In this document: piece after piece, positions 1 through 11,066 of the stretch | Layout: every line of letters starts with the position of its first letter | Numbering within the stretch: position 1 is the first letter of the stretch | NCBI GenBank assembly: GCA_047495785.1 | Contig: JBLDXI010000019.1 | Location: forward strand, 2,418,001 to 2,482,000 | Direction: 5' to 3' | DNA from: Lepidodermella squamata | Taxonomy: Eukaryota > Gastrotricha | DNA: 64,000 bases | Position numbers and translations under genes: made by a program | Notes under the pieces: model-generated | Databases searched by the model: none | Seen by the model: the letters and a program-made list of their open reading frames with translations, nothing else | Told to the model about the DNA's origin: nothing

Positions 1-3000
1 CTTGTAAATAATAGCACTAATTGCTGTAAATAATTTGCGGAAATTTCCGCTGACTGATTTTTTAAGGTAACGATTAAGAGCCTGTTTTTGTTATTATTCG
101 CCTCGTTATTATTATTTATTTCATTTTATAATAACAATACTTTGTTCCATTAAAAATTCGCGGCGTATATAGCGTAAGAAACGTGTGATTGTTACCAACA
201 TGTGTAATTACGCGTGTTTTATATTGGCCCAGGTGTGGCCGCCCTATACTCGAGGCGTTAGTAATACGCCTCGCATTGACCCATAGCAAAATCGCTTATA
301 TTGTAAAGCGAAAGTGTGCCTCGTTGGAAGAATGTCCCTAGTCGCTGCCTTAATTCTCTCTCTCACCTGAGCCGCGGTCTCATTATTGCGCTATAACATG
401 CAACAACAACATCTCGTAGCCGCCTTAATAATTGAGGCGCATGACTTTTTCCGGTGCTAATTTGAGCTAACACCCCTTGTAAATTATTCAGTGGCTTTTG
501 GCTCGAGAGCGCTCTTCACCCACAACTACACATATTATGCCTTAATACTATAATACGAGAGAGAATATATAGAGAAATGCATTTCATGATTTTCCGCAAC
601 GTTGGATTTTGACAAAATTTTGAATTTTTTGAAACATTACGACTTCTTTGTGAATAGAAGCAATTTTAGGCATGATTGGCTAGGTTTTTAGGGCGCGTCT
701 CTTGTCTAATTCAATAATATAAACCAGCGCGCAAAATTTTAAGCGCGTGCGCTCTTTCATTAAAACGCTATTTATTACATCGAAAACCGTTAAAATCGCC
801 CGCCAATTTTCACAGCTCCTCGTTACCATCCTCATATTATTATTCGTTTTAGCTATAATATTTTATTAATATATATTGTCGCAACTCGATGTCCATTCAG
901 CTGTCCACTATAATGTATATATAGAGTGGACATTTTGCGATATTAATATGCATTACTGTTATTCATATATTTGAAAAGTATAGCCAGTAGCCAGGGATTT
1001 AATGCGGCCGGGCCATCTGCTGATTTCGCTCAAAGCATGCATGAGAAATTTTTCCATATTGCCGAATTCGTAAAATATGCGCATCGCTAAAAACAACAAG
1101 CCCAGCCGCGGAAAAATGTATGGTCTGTATAAATTATTAGATAAACAGTTTCCGGCTCACAAACAAATTTTTTTATGTTGGTTTTAGCTTCTTTATAGCT
1201 ATAAACAGTATTATTAGAGTTGCGTCCCATTTTTTTCTCATATAATTTAAGCCTATTTTCAGCCTTTTTTTAGGATAATTATAAGAATCACCTTAAAATG
1301 ATCTCAATATATTTTTTTCATAATTCTCGTAATTTTTCTGTATTTGCTTAATAACGAAAAGTAATTAGAAACTCAGAAGATAACAATGCTTGTTATTTTT
1401 CTAGCGCGTTTACATTGTTATATGATATTATTTATTACACGCACAATTTTGCGCCGAAACATACACACAAGCGCGCACTTTATTATTGTCGCGCGCTCGC
1501 TCGCTTGTGGCAACACGCGCGGCTCTGTCGTAGTTTTTCGCCACCGACGACAACGAAAAATGTGTCAACGGGGCTTCTTCGTCTTCGTCGTCTTCCCTGC
1601 TCGCAGCAGCACCACAAACCACTTCAAGCCGACTGCTGTTTATTCACTTTTTACGCGCGTCTCAAACAATGCGACGCGCTTTATATGAAATGTCGTGCGT
1701 TTTTAATGATTACACAATCTTCGCACAGTTTCGCGCTTCGGGCTACTATTTTATGATCTCTGAATGTTACTTAGATGTTTTCTCGAAATTCGGTACATTT
1801 TGGTGTAAATTTAGTGTTTATAGCAATTAATCGGAAATTATTTCCATTTTAACCCCGAAATTTTAATTTAATGGCTAAAATTATTGCTAGATTTTTCCAT
1901 TTTTTTTTAAGATTTTAGACGTGAATATTTTTGGGGCTATTTCCGGATTTTTTGCTGTTTATACTGCGGCGTTAACAGCGCATATCTCGTTGTAATCATC
2001 ATTCATCATTCATCTCACGCCGGGCCACCAAAATGTAGCGAGTTCTGATGTGTTGAGTTGAGCAAACGAGAGGCAGGAAGGAACAACACGGCCAAAACAC
2101 GTCACGGAAACATACATCGCCCGCTCGTCCGCTCGTTCTGATGATGTTTGATTAGCAAGAGCAGCGGACCTCGAGCTTTGCAACACGCGAATTTCATCTT
2201 TGCCCACGAAAATTTCCAGCGAGAGAACAATGCATTTGTTAAACATTTTAGGGAAATTTTATTAATTGCCGCGTTGAGACAAAGGCGGCGAATGAGGGCC
2301 TATTATCTCTTGACCTCATCGATATATATTTAGGTGCTATTATTGTCTGCTGCTGTCTACCCCGACATTGTCTCACATCACCTTGTCCTTAAATTATACT
2401 AAAATTTCCTTCTTTAAGATTTTTTTACCAAAACTACACACATTTTCCTACGCAGCTAAGGTCAATTTTTTATACATCGGAAAAACAAAAAATACAACGG
2501 CGCGTGGTCATCGATTTATTAATTATGACTAGAGCGCCGATAGAGCAAGTGACTTTGGGTCGATTTATATTATTATTATTATTTCCCATTATTCTCTTAC
2601 AAAATGAGCAGTTCCGCCCTATATTTTTGCATTGCGCCCATATACAAGAGCGTCTTTTGCGTAAATTTTTCCTGTCCTGCCGCGGGTAGTTTGCCTAATA
2701 TCTAGAAATTTTCGCCTTTCTATTGTACCCAGCATCTAGACTATTATTATTATTGGCTATTGAAAAACACGCTTTATTATAGTACCTATGTAAACAAATT
2801 TATTTATTTTCCCGCCCTCAATAGTTCAGTTTTATAGGCTGATTTTCAGAGAGTTTCCTCGTTTTTTTTAGGATTATAGGGATTGGTTTTTTGGCTGATA
2901 GCTGAGAGATTATCAGTCAGAAATTTCATAAAATTATCTTTCTATAATTTAAATTTGGCAGATATTTTCAATTCACTCCTATTCAGTTTCAATTTTTTTT

Positions 3001-3100
3001 AATTAGAATTTTAAATTTCTGTCTTAATATTTAAAAAATTTCCTTTAATTCTCAATTTTCTATTTTATTATAGGAATATATTTTATTGGAAAATTTTACT
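1..3100. other. AT-rich region without a supported gene
   Basis: No open frame here has coding character. The short frames near 1386-1756 overlap one another in different frames and both strands and have low-complexity translations. The stretch holds TTATTATT-type and TATATA runs with CpG-containing patches. It could carry upstream non-coding exons or the promoter of the exon at 3101: a splice-acceptor-like tattttattatag stands just before that exon. Confidence 0.5.
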
Positions 3101-3640
3101 ATGTTAACCGGCATATTTCAAGCCTTCGCAAATGCGATTAGGCGGGTGACAGGCCGCGGCCAGGCGCCGAAAAAGCCTGAAGAGCCTAAAAAAGACGAAG
3201 CGAAAACTGAAACCAAGCGGGAAGAAGCTGCCTCATCAACCACGACCACGACCACTGCCTCAACTGAACACGTTATTTCGACCATCCCCGCCCCGGTTGA
3301 CGCACCGAAAAAGCGCGGCCGCAAGCGGAAGGCTGAGACGATAAGCACGGCTAGCAGCGAAAATGACGACGCAAGCTCGACGAATTCAAGCCAACAACGG
3401 CGCAAATCTGCTCGGTTAGCCGTTGCGAAGCGTACGGCGTTGATTGACGAAAGTGAAGACCGCGCGTCGTCCCTGATGGATTTGTCCGATCATGAAGATG
3501 CGAGCGTTGAGATTGCGGGCGATGAGACTGATGACAGGTCGTCGAGCGTTCTCAGCAGCAGTGAGGCGAGCGAGGCGGCGACGCTGCTTCATAACCACCA
3601 ACTACATCACCAGGCCGAAATTTTCGCCGTCAAGGTATAG
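3101..3640 (+). CDS. Small basic AT-hook-like nuclear protein (possibly one exon of a longer gene)
   Basis: The 179-codon frame starts at the ATG at 3101; an acceptor-like ttattatag lies 28 bases upstream, so it may be the first coding exon after a 5'UTR intron. The protein has a short hydrophobic start, a Lys/Glu-rich stretch, a Thr tract (about residues 48-54), then a basic patch PKKRGRKRK (about residues 70-80). That patch matches an AT-hook core (RGR in a basic/proline context) and a nuclear localisation signal. The C-terminal half is Ser/Asp/Glu-rich and ends in a His-rich segment. GC content is clearly above the flanks, which supports coding. The last bases before the stop read AAG|GTATAG, a possible splice donor, so the true protein could be longer. 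A chromatin or DNA-binding role is inferred only from the AT-hook-like patch. Confidence 0.5.
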   Translation: MLTGIFQAFANAIRRVTGRGQAPKKPEEPKKDEAKTETKREEAASSTTTTTTASTEHVISTIPAPVDAPKKRGRKRKAETISTASSENDDASSTNSSQQRRKSARLAVAKRTALIDESEDRASSLMDLSDHEDASVEIAGDETDDRSSSVLSSSEASEAATLLHNHQLHHQAEIFAVKV

Positions 3641-5193
3641 ATGGCGGGAATTTGGTCAACAAACTTATAATCTTAACACCTTAACATATCTCATTATTAA
3701 CAAATTCTGAAAATTAGTTATTAATTGTGAATTTTCGAATTTTGACAATTTTTTAGACGTAATTAGGGATGCGTGTCAAATGAATGACCGAAATCAGACG
3801 ATTCGACTGATGTGTATGCCTAATTACGGTCAAAAAATTGTTAAAACTCATTTTCACCTCTGAATTCTAAATCATGATTTTTCTGTTTTTACATCTCTCC
3901 TTTGTTTTCGCTGTAATTCGTCTTCTTTTATTGTCCTATTTCTGTGTAACCTTAATGGGGTTAAAAAAATGAAAAATTTTCCAAGCAAGACTTTTCCCAC
4001 TCGGGACAAGTCGTTCAAGTCCCAATTTAAAAAATTTGATTTGAATAGTTGTCACGTTGACTTCGAGGTAAATAAGATTCTAGCCGTAATAATGTGTAAT
4101 AGATGATTTTCATAATATTTTACCTTTTTTTCTGTTTGTGAAAAAAATATTGTGTACATCTGGCGAGCGAAAAAACGCTGTGTAATTGAATATTATTAAT
4201 CTTCGGATTTCGATGGGAAATGCCGATTGAAAAAAACATGAGACGACGCTTAAATGGAATGAATAAAAGTTCAAACGATTTTTAATGGAAGGAGTTATGT
4301 TATAACTGTTCCAGTTCAAACGAGGCACATTCCATGGGAAAAAGTAAACTGACGATTCTCCTCTGGTTCGAAATAGCGAACTCACGTGGTGTTGACGCGA
4401 AGATGTAGTGCTGTCTCAAGCTTGATCAATCAGTTTGCCTGATGTTCGAAATGGGCGGCACTGGTATAGGCGAAGCTTGCAGAGCTGTTTACTACGTTTT
4501 TTCCCTGCCTTGCTAGCTCTAAGTGTCAATTAGATTCAGCGTTAGCCATAGACCTGAATTTCACTCCAGCTTTTTTTAGCTGCTTCTTCCGTCACATTGC
4601 TGAAAGGATTGAAATAAAGCTTCTTGGTGTTCAATATGGGCCACCAGGAAAAATATCGTAAAATGAAAGTTGCATGGAGCTTGGGAGTTGAGACTTGCCA
4701 GTCAAGGTATCGAAGGAGGACCCTTGATGCGCCAACGCATTATTAGAGCCCGAAAACTATATTTTATCGCTAGACAATTCTAGCAAATACGAACTCTGAT
4801 CGGAATTCTAGACGGTTTTACATGTCGTGACATCGTTAATGGGATGTTCGCTGCTCTTTCAGTAACGTACTATGAACTCAAGCAAAAACACTTTAAGTGT
4901 CACAATGTCAAAATTGAAGTCGAAAAATTTCTGATTTATGCAAGCTTTTGTAAGATGATCCGGAGCAAGATTCTATAGCGTCCCGCACCTCCTCTTTCAC
5001 GCCTGCTCAATGGAGCGAACGAAGCGGCTTACGTTGAAATAAGAAACCTATGTTTTGATGGGAAGGATTGGGGTGAATCGGAAATGCATCGGGAAAAATT
5101 TCTAGGCTAGAAAAATTTCTCTTAAAAACATGCCGCATGAACGTCAAGAGTATAGTCGAGGAATATTTAATCTTACTCTTAGCTAGCCTTGTT
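3641..5193. other. Intergenic stretch, possible decayed receptor sequence
   Basis: No convincing gene. An imperfect inverted repeat lies at 3745-3767 / 3819-3841. Around 4450-4495 a short frame reads like the GEACRA segment near the start of the downstream receptors' ligand domain, so a decayed copy is conceivable but unproven. Confidence 0.3.
3745..3841. repeat. Short imperfect inverted repeat
   Basis: Two 23-bp arms (3745-3767 and 3819-3841) of the form acaatttttt-NNNN-gtaattagg face each other across about 51 bp, differing only in the middle four bases. It lies about 100 bp downstream of the AT-hook ORF and resembles a small foldback or MITE remnant. No target-site duplication was identified. 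Confidence 0.5.
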
Positions 5194-7443
5194 ATGAAGT
5201 TAAAGTACCTAACCGTGATTGTAGCTTCCGCTCTGATCTACAGCGAAGCTGCTGCTAAACGCGAGTCTTTGTCAATGCTTACCTTCTTACAAATCACAGG
5301 AGACTTACCTCGCGTTGGCAGAGCTTGTAGGGCTGCGATGGATGTTGTAGTAGATGAGGTCAACTCTCGAAGTGACATACTGACCAACTACAGCATCAAA
5401 CCTGTCTACGAAGATGAAGGTCCACTAGGAATCTTCTCATCACAAACAAGCATTTTATTTCGGCGAAATGAAACTGAACTTCAATCGCCAATTGTTGTTG
5501 GGCCGTTCTTCCCAGGATGCATGTGTGCCGCGCGACATGCTCACCAGATTGGCATGGTAATGATTGCATCCGGCTGCAACATTCCTCAAATAACTGGAGA
5601 TAGGAAAGTCTACCCGAACCTTTACAAAACTCGTGCTTCAGGAGAACTCGTCGCATTTCCTCAACTAAAGTTCATCCGTGAAGTCGGCAAATGGAATCGT
5701 TTCGGGATCTTGACCAATGTTGCAAACGTATTCGACTACACGCTGAGTGCGTTCTTATTGAAAACAGCTATCAAGGAGGGTTTCGAGATATCTTTCTACG
5801 ATATCGTTCCTGAAGTCTCCGATAGTACTATAATGTCTTTGATTGCATCTAACACAAGAATTGTAGTGTACGCTTCGGGAGCTGCTCCTTTCAACCTGAA
5901 TTTCCTCTGCAAGACGTTCAAATTGGCTATGAGCGGATCGCGGTATGTATTCATACTGCATTCAACATCGTTTTTCGAACCTAGTACACTGCCGGAAGAT
6001 TTAGGCCAGGGCTGTAAGAGAAATATGGTTTTTGAGCAGTTGAAGATTTCCTACTGGATCGGCTGGGCAATGGTAGCGTCGCCAAGCATAGCCCCAACAA
6101 TAGCATCATCTCTCGGCATGAAGCTTGCTGATTTCGAAGAGAAGTATCGTAACAGGTTGAGAGGGGAAATACCAAGTGACCACGCAAAAAGATTTCATTG
6201 CCACGATGCGATGCTTGAGGCCATTTTGGCTCTTGACAAAGCTGAATACCGGTTGCAACTTAATAACATGTCTCTCTCAGACTATGGGTCACGCCCGACA
6301 GCTGTAATGAGTGCTGTCAATAAATCCGTCGCAGAAATCGATTTCGTAGGCTTCAGAATCGGGCGGATGAAATATTCCAGCAGGCTTGAGATAGATGACG
6401 ACGTTCAGTCTGTTTCCGTTTGGACCCAGGTTTCAAAGCTTAGATTTATTGGAGAGGTTAAACTGAGTGAGAACGGATCACTTGATAACTACTCTTCGTA
6501 CGAATCGAACTGGTTGGCAGCTCCTAATTGGTTCACAACTGACGGAGAACCTATCAAAGACAGGCCTTCGACAGTTCAGCGAACTTTAAGCTTATCGGGT
6601 AACTTTTTCTGGGGTATTGTCGCTGCTGTTGCTTTACTGCAAATATTTTCTTCTGGCATAGTATTCAAGTCATTTTTGAAGATGAATTGCTTTCAAGACC
6701 ACTTGATGAGAATTATTTTGTCGCTGGCTTGCTTCATCCTTAGCATTGGCGCATGCGTTTTCAGTTTCCCGATATCAAATGCAGAAATCTCATATATGTG
6801 TTACCTTCAACGTGGAATCCTAGTGATTGGCTTAGCATTGGTTACGAGTTCAATTTCATCTACCATAGCTGCATTGCGAAAGTTACGAATAGTTCCCAAG
6901 CTTTCTCCCAAGACCATAAATTCTGTAATGTATCCCAAGAGCGTTACAGAAATTGACACTTGCTCATCGAAATTATTCGATACTCGGAAGTTTGCAGTGA
7001 AGTTAGCGTTGGTATCGATTTACTTAGCTGTTTGGCTTTCCTTTGAGCGACCAAAAATAATTCGGGTAGATTCAGAGCCATTCTACGAATACGCCAGCGA
7101 TTCTAACGTCATTGTCGTTCTCTACGCCTGTGGTTCATCGAATGAGATATATTGGATTTATCCGTTAATCGTTTCAATTTACGTAAAATTGCTATGGTCC
7201 GCCTGGTCTGCTTATCGGCTGAAAAATCGGATCAAATTCATGCAAATTTCGGATCAGTCAGAACTTGGGTTTGTATCGATTTTGCTGTCCTGTCTTATTC
7301 CGATATTCACGGCACTCATTATGGCCATTGCGGCTTTGAAAGACCCGAATCAACAGCTTGAAACTTTGTCCATTGGACTACTGATAATTTCAATTATATT
7401 AGCTGCTTTTTCCGCCAGATTGGCGAATGTCCGGATGGTATAA
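5194..7443 (+). CDS. Class C GPCR, GABA-B receptor-like, copy 1
   Basis: This intronless 749-codon frame is the first of four tandem paralogues. The ATG at 5194 is preferred because it begins a clean signal peptide (MKLKYLTVIVASALIYS); an in-frame ATG at 5137 would put a poorly charged leader in front. Residues of about 25-400 form a periplasmic-binding-protein/ANF-type ligand domain. It carries GABA-B-like segments: an ITGD start, EVNSRSDIL, the VGPFF strand, and a CHDAMLEAILALD segment like the AYDAIWALALAL of GABA-B receptors. The linker runs directly into the membrane (W..APNWFTTDGEP) with no Cys-rich domain, as in GABA-B and unlike mGlu receptors. Seven hydrophobic segments follow (about residues 470-745), with the TM3 Cys (CYLQR) and the ECL2 Cys (ACGSSNE) that normally form a disulfide. 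An AATAAA-like signal lies about 15 bases past the stop. The ligand is unknown. Confidence 0.88.
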   Translation: MKLKYLTVIVASALIYSEAAAKRESLSMLTFLQITGDLPRVGRACRAAMDVVVDEVNSRSDILTNYSIKPVYEDEGPLGIFSSQTSILFRRNETELQSPIVVGPFFPGCMCAARHAHQIGMVMIASGCNIPQITGDRKVYPNLYKTRASGELVAFPQLKFIREVGKWNRFGILTNVANVFDYTLSAFLLKTAIKEGFEISFYDIVPEVSDSTIMSLIASNTRIVVYASGAAPFNLNFLCKTFKLAMSGSRYVFILHSTSFFEPSTLPEDLGQGCKRNMVFEQLKISYWIGWAMVASPSIAPTIASSLGMKLADFEEKYRNRLRGEIPSDHAKRFHCHDAMLEAILALDKAEYRLQLNNMSLSDYGSRPTAVMSAVNKSVAEIDFVGFRIGRMKYSSRLEIDDDVQSVSVWTQVSKLRFIGEVKLSENGSLDNYSSYESNWLAAPNWFTTDGEPIKDRPSTVQRTLSLSGNFFWGIVAAVALLQIFSSGIVFKSFLKMNCFQDHLMRIILSLACFILSIGACVFSFPISNAEISYMCYLQRGILVIGLALVTSSISSTIAALRKLRIVPKLSPKTINSVMYPKSVTEIDTCSSKLFDTRKFAVKLALVSIYLAVWLSFERPKIIRVDSEPFYEYASDSNVIVVLYACGSSNEIYWIYPLIVSIYVKLLWSAWSAYRLKNRIKFMQISDQSELGFVSILLSCLIPIFTALIMAIAALKDPNQQLETLSIGLLIISIILAAFSARLANVRMV

Positions 7444-7919
7444 TCTTCTTGCACAATGAAATAAAAAATAATAATGAATGGGGTCTGAAGTGCATGCGCA
7501 TAAGCCTCGAACAAACTAAAGCAGCAACCTTCATGCTAAGGTTTGAAGTTCAATTGGCTCCATCCTTCACACGCCATACCCAAATCAAAGAGAGCTTACA
7601 AGCAGATAACTCATAGATCTATTAATTCCAAACATCATTTCAGAGTTTCAAAACCCCTTCAAAGATGATTTTAGTACTTGTCTGAGCTTTTCCGGCGAAT
7701 TTTCCCCCAGTCTGACTAAACTGTGTAGCATAGCTTATTTGGCTCAACCGTGTACAATCTGGGTTCGTAATTATGGAGAGTTTTTTGATGTTGTCTCGTT
7801 ACAATAAGCCTTATTAGCCCATATTATCAAATTATGATTTGACGCAGTAACGCATGTAATTGGGCGCAAAAATTGATGCCGCCAGTCCCGCATTTTTAGC
7901 GTTGTTAATCAGCTGCAAA
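7444..7919. other. Spacer between receptor copies 1 and 2
   Basis: About 475 bp with no coding frame. It should contain the polyadenylation site of copy 1 (ATGAAATAAAAAA near 7455) and the promoter of copy 2. No TATA box or repeat stands out. Confidence 0.4.
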
Positions 7920-10217
7920 ATGACTTGCGGGAAATTACTTACTCTTATAGGAGCAATATTTCTCATTAGCTGCCAAGTCCACGGGAGGATTAAACGTGAA
8001 ACCATATCTCTGCTAGCATTTGTCCCAATCACCGGTGACTATCCTAGAATCGGAGAAGGTTGTAAGTTGGCAATGGATGTTGTAGTAAATGAGGTCAACT
8101 CTCGCCGAGAAATCCTACCTGATTATCACATTGAACCAGTTTACGAGGATGAAGGACCAGGCGCAGCTTATTGCCCCAGAACATCTGTTTTATTTCGACG
8201 CAACGAATCATTTCTCCGCCAGTCTCCAATAATGGTCGGTCCTTTCTATTCAGGTGGCTGCTTAGCTGTTGCTAGGCACACACATCACTTGGACATGGTG
8301 CAGATTACAATAGGGTGCAGCACCCCCCAAGGTACAGCGAATAGGCGTTCTTTTCCGAATCTTTACAAAACTCGAATTACTGGGGAGTTAGTGGCATTTC
8401 CTCAGCTTTATTTCATCCGCGAAATAGGCAGCTGGAACAGGTTCGGAATACTCACGAATGCTGGCAATGTGTTCGATTACACTCTCAGCGCCTTTCTGTT
8501 AAAAACTGCGATTAAAGAAGGCTTCGAAATCTCTTACTACGACAGCGTTCTGGACATTGACGACAACACGATGATCATGCTGAAGAAATCTGAGACGAAG
8601 ATTATAGCTGTCGAAATTGGAGGCGGGCAGCAGGTTACGAGATTTTTATGCCAGAGCCACAAATTTGGCCTGGTTGGAGCTCGGTACGTTTTTCTAATGC
8701 TCGCAGCAGCCTATTTCGAGCCGGAATCTCTGCCTGAAGTTGTGAGCCCTGGCTGCACATCTGATATGATTTTCGAGCAGCTTAAGATATCATACTGGAT
8801 AGGCTGGGCTTCCACACCGGCCCCGTCAATAGCACAAGGGATGGTGTCATCTCTTGGAATGAAACTTCAATATTTCGAGTCGAGGTACGCTGATAAGGTC
8901 AGTGGTCAAACGCCTGCTGATCACGAACGGCGCCTTCTCTGTCACGACGCTATGCTACAATCAATATTAGCTCTAGACGATTCTGAGAGGCGTCTCAAGG
9001 CTGTAAACATGTCCCTACGAGATTATCGATCACATCCTACTGAAGTCATGAAGGTAGTGAATCAATCAGTTGCTAGGAGCGACTACTTAGGATTCAGAAT
9101 AGGAAGAATCAAGTATTCGACCCGACTTGAGATGGATGAGGACATTCAAGTAGTTACAACATGGACCCCATCAAAAAAGCTTGAGCTCATTGGTGAGGTG
9201 AAAATTGAGGGTAACAAATCCTTGTATCAATATAAGTCTTATATAGCGAATTGGTTTACCCAGCCACCTTGGCTAACCTTAGACGGGAATCCAACCATGG
9301 ATAAAAGCCCTTTCATTGCTCAAATCGAGAGCACTTCTGACGGATTCTCATGGGCAATAATAGCCTATTCATCGGTCACTAGTTTACCTGTTATTATATT
9401 TACTATTTGGCAGGATAATAAGAGAAGGTTATCTTTGCGAGAATCAAGTAGTATCGTCCTGTTGATTCATGGTCTCCTGTTCAGCATTGCAGCCATATTT
9501 TTCAGTTTACCAGTGCGTGGATTTGACATGCAGTTCACATGCATCATTCAGCGAGTTTCGTTAGCAATCGGATTCTTAAATCTAGCGGGATTCTTGGCAA
9601 TTTTGATTTGTTTTCTTTTGATCGAATCCAAGCGAGCAATCTCTGCGACGAAGGCCGAGGACAGAAAAGATATTTTAGTAATCACCGTTGCTACCCCAAG
9701 CAATTTGGTAATGTCATCATTCAGCTTGAGCCTGGAAAAGCGCTTCAAGGTTCTGAAACTTCTATTTATATGTCTCCTCTTTTCGATTTCGTACTTGTCA
9801 ATTTGGTTGCCAATCGAACAACCTAATTTAAGAGCTGAAAACACGACAATCGTGCCGTTTTATGACTACGCGGCTGATACCTATTATGTTTACACTGCAT
9901 ACGTTTGCGGGTCAACCAACGAGATGCATTGGATTGTAGGCTTAATCGCGATCGTCTATATATCGCTTTTAGTATCGTTTTGGTTAGCATACAGACTCAA
10001 GTTGCGTTGCAAGGCAGCAAAACTGATACCGCATCAAGACTTTAAACTGGTTTTTGCTGTCTTGATAATTCTGATTCCGTTGTTAACTGGGCTGATTCTA
10101 TTGGTGGTGGCTGTGGAAACACATGTTAGCCGCATGATAGCTGTAGCAGTTGGGTGTGCAATCACTTCAACATTTATCTACGCCATAGCGCTCTGGTTCA
10201 CAGTGAAGAAGCCTTGA
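7920..10217 (+). CDS. Class C GPCR, GABA-B receptor-like, copy 2
   Basis: Intronless, 765 codons from the ATG at 7920, which starts a signal peptide (MTCGKLLTLIGAIFLISCQVHG). The open frame runs 20 codons further upstream but without an ATG. The ligand-binding domain is collinear with copy 1 (ITGDYPRIGEGC, EVNSRREILPDYHIEPVYEDEGP, GCSTPQGTANRRSFPNLYKTR, LFRRNES). The same short linker (NWFTQPPWLTLDGNP) leads into seven transmembrane segments with the TM3/ECL2 cysteine pair (CIIQR and VCGSTNE). The NSRREILPDY string is particularly close to the NSRRDILPDY of GABA-B1. As in copy 1, an acidic, aromatic-rich ECL2 (YDYAADTYYVYTAYVCG) precedes TM5. Copies 2, 3 and 4 share the GCSTPQ.TANRR motif; copy 1 has GCNIPQITGDRK there, so copy 1 is the most divergent at this point. 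Confidence 0.88.
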   Translation: MTCGKLLTLIGAIFLISCQVHGRIKRETISLLAFVPITGDYPRIGEGCKLAMDVVVNEVNSRREILPDYHIEPVYEDEGPGAAYCPRTSVLFRRNESFLRQSPIMVGPFYSGGCLAVARHTHHLDMVQITIGCSTPQGTANRRSFPNLYKTRITGELVAFPQLYFIREIGSWNRFGILTNAGNVFDYTLSAFLLKTAIKEGFEISYYDSVLDIDDNTMIMLKKSETKIIAVEIGGGQQVTRFLCQSHKFGLVGARYVFLMLAAAYFEPESLPEVVSPGCTSDMIFEQLKISYWIGWASTPAPSIAQGMVSSLGMKLQYFESRYADKVSGQTPADHERRLLCHDAMLQSILALDDSERRLKAVNMSLRDYRSHPTEVMKVVNQSVARSDYLGFRIGRIKYSTRLEMDEDIQVVTTWTPSKKLELIGEVKIEGNKSLYQYKSYIANWFTQPPWLTLDGNPTMDKSPFIAQIESTSDGFSWAIIAYSSVTSLPVIIFTIWQDNKRRLSLRESSSIVLLIHGLLFSIAAIFFSLPVRGFDMQFTCIIQRVSLAIGFLNLAGFLAILICFLLIESKRAISATKAEDRKDILVITVATPSNLVMSSFSLSLEKRFKVLKLLFICLLFSISYLSIWLPIEQPNLRAENTTIVPFYDYAADTYYVYTAYVCGSTNEMHWIVGLIAIVYISLLVSFWLAYRLKLRCKAAKLIPHQDFKLVFAVLIILIPLLTGLILLVVAVETHVSRMIAVAVGCAITSTFIYAIALWFTVKKP

Positions 10218-11066
10218 GGAAGTCCCATGATGTCTAACCGATTTCGAAATGTCTTAAAAATGTTGTCAAATCGTTGAAAAAATCTTGTAAAAATGTTGTG
10301 TGAAATTCTACCCATTAAATTCTGTCCCGAGAGATTGGCCAAAATTGATCATTCATCCCTTCTGGCAATAAGAAGTGAAATCTGGCTATTTTTCGCTATT
10401 GAGATACAAGGTACAGGGTATAATCAGTCTTTTTGACAAAAACAATCTTTGTGGGTACACAATTGGCCATGATGATAACACCTCGTAATACTCGCATTGC
10501 ACTTGGAAAGACTTCGTTGCGCGTTTAACCCTGAAAGAAGGGCTGATCCTCCCGCACACAATGCTTTCTTAGCCTAGAGAGGTACAGGCGGCATTAGCCA
10601 TATCAACCACACCAGCACGAGGTGCGAAAATTCGAGCGAAAGTCGTTTAGCAGGCTGGAATGCTTTTAAATGTCACGAAAGCAGGCGTGATAAGTAACGA
10701 TTAGTGATTTTAAAGCTTCATTTTACTGATTGAGCTCATTATGACACTCTAAACGTATGACACGGCTTGGATAGGAAATTTATTTGCGCGCAAGGGTTGA
10801 GATAATATCTGCTGTACTTTCCCTCAAAAATACTCATTGTTCATGACTGCGTGATTCAGCTTATTAAGCTATTTGTTGCTTTCACTTCGGTTTTTTGTTT
10901 CTTTATGTTGCGTTGCGGAGTTGAAGGAAATCCATTTTATTGAAGCTTTCAAGAGAAGGAAATCCTTGCGCGTCAGCAAAAAGCCCGGATACAAGGGGTT
11001 AATGTATCTCGAGCCTCTCCGCAATAAAATCACAGAGACATTTTGATTTTTTCCTAGTGTGGTGAT
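10218..11066. other. Spacer between receptor copies 2 and 3
   Basis: About 850 bp with no supported coding frame, repeat or RNA gene. It presumably contains the promoter of copy 3. Confidence 0.4.

Noticed and set aside
1386-1756. Two overlapping ORFs of 100-113 codons in an AT/CpG-mixed region
   Set aside because: They overlap in different frames and with a minus-strand ORF, have no signal, domain or splice support, and their translations are low-complexity.
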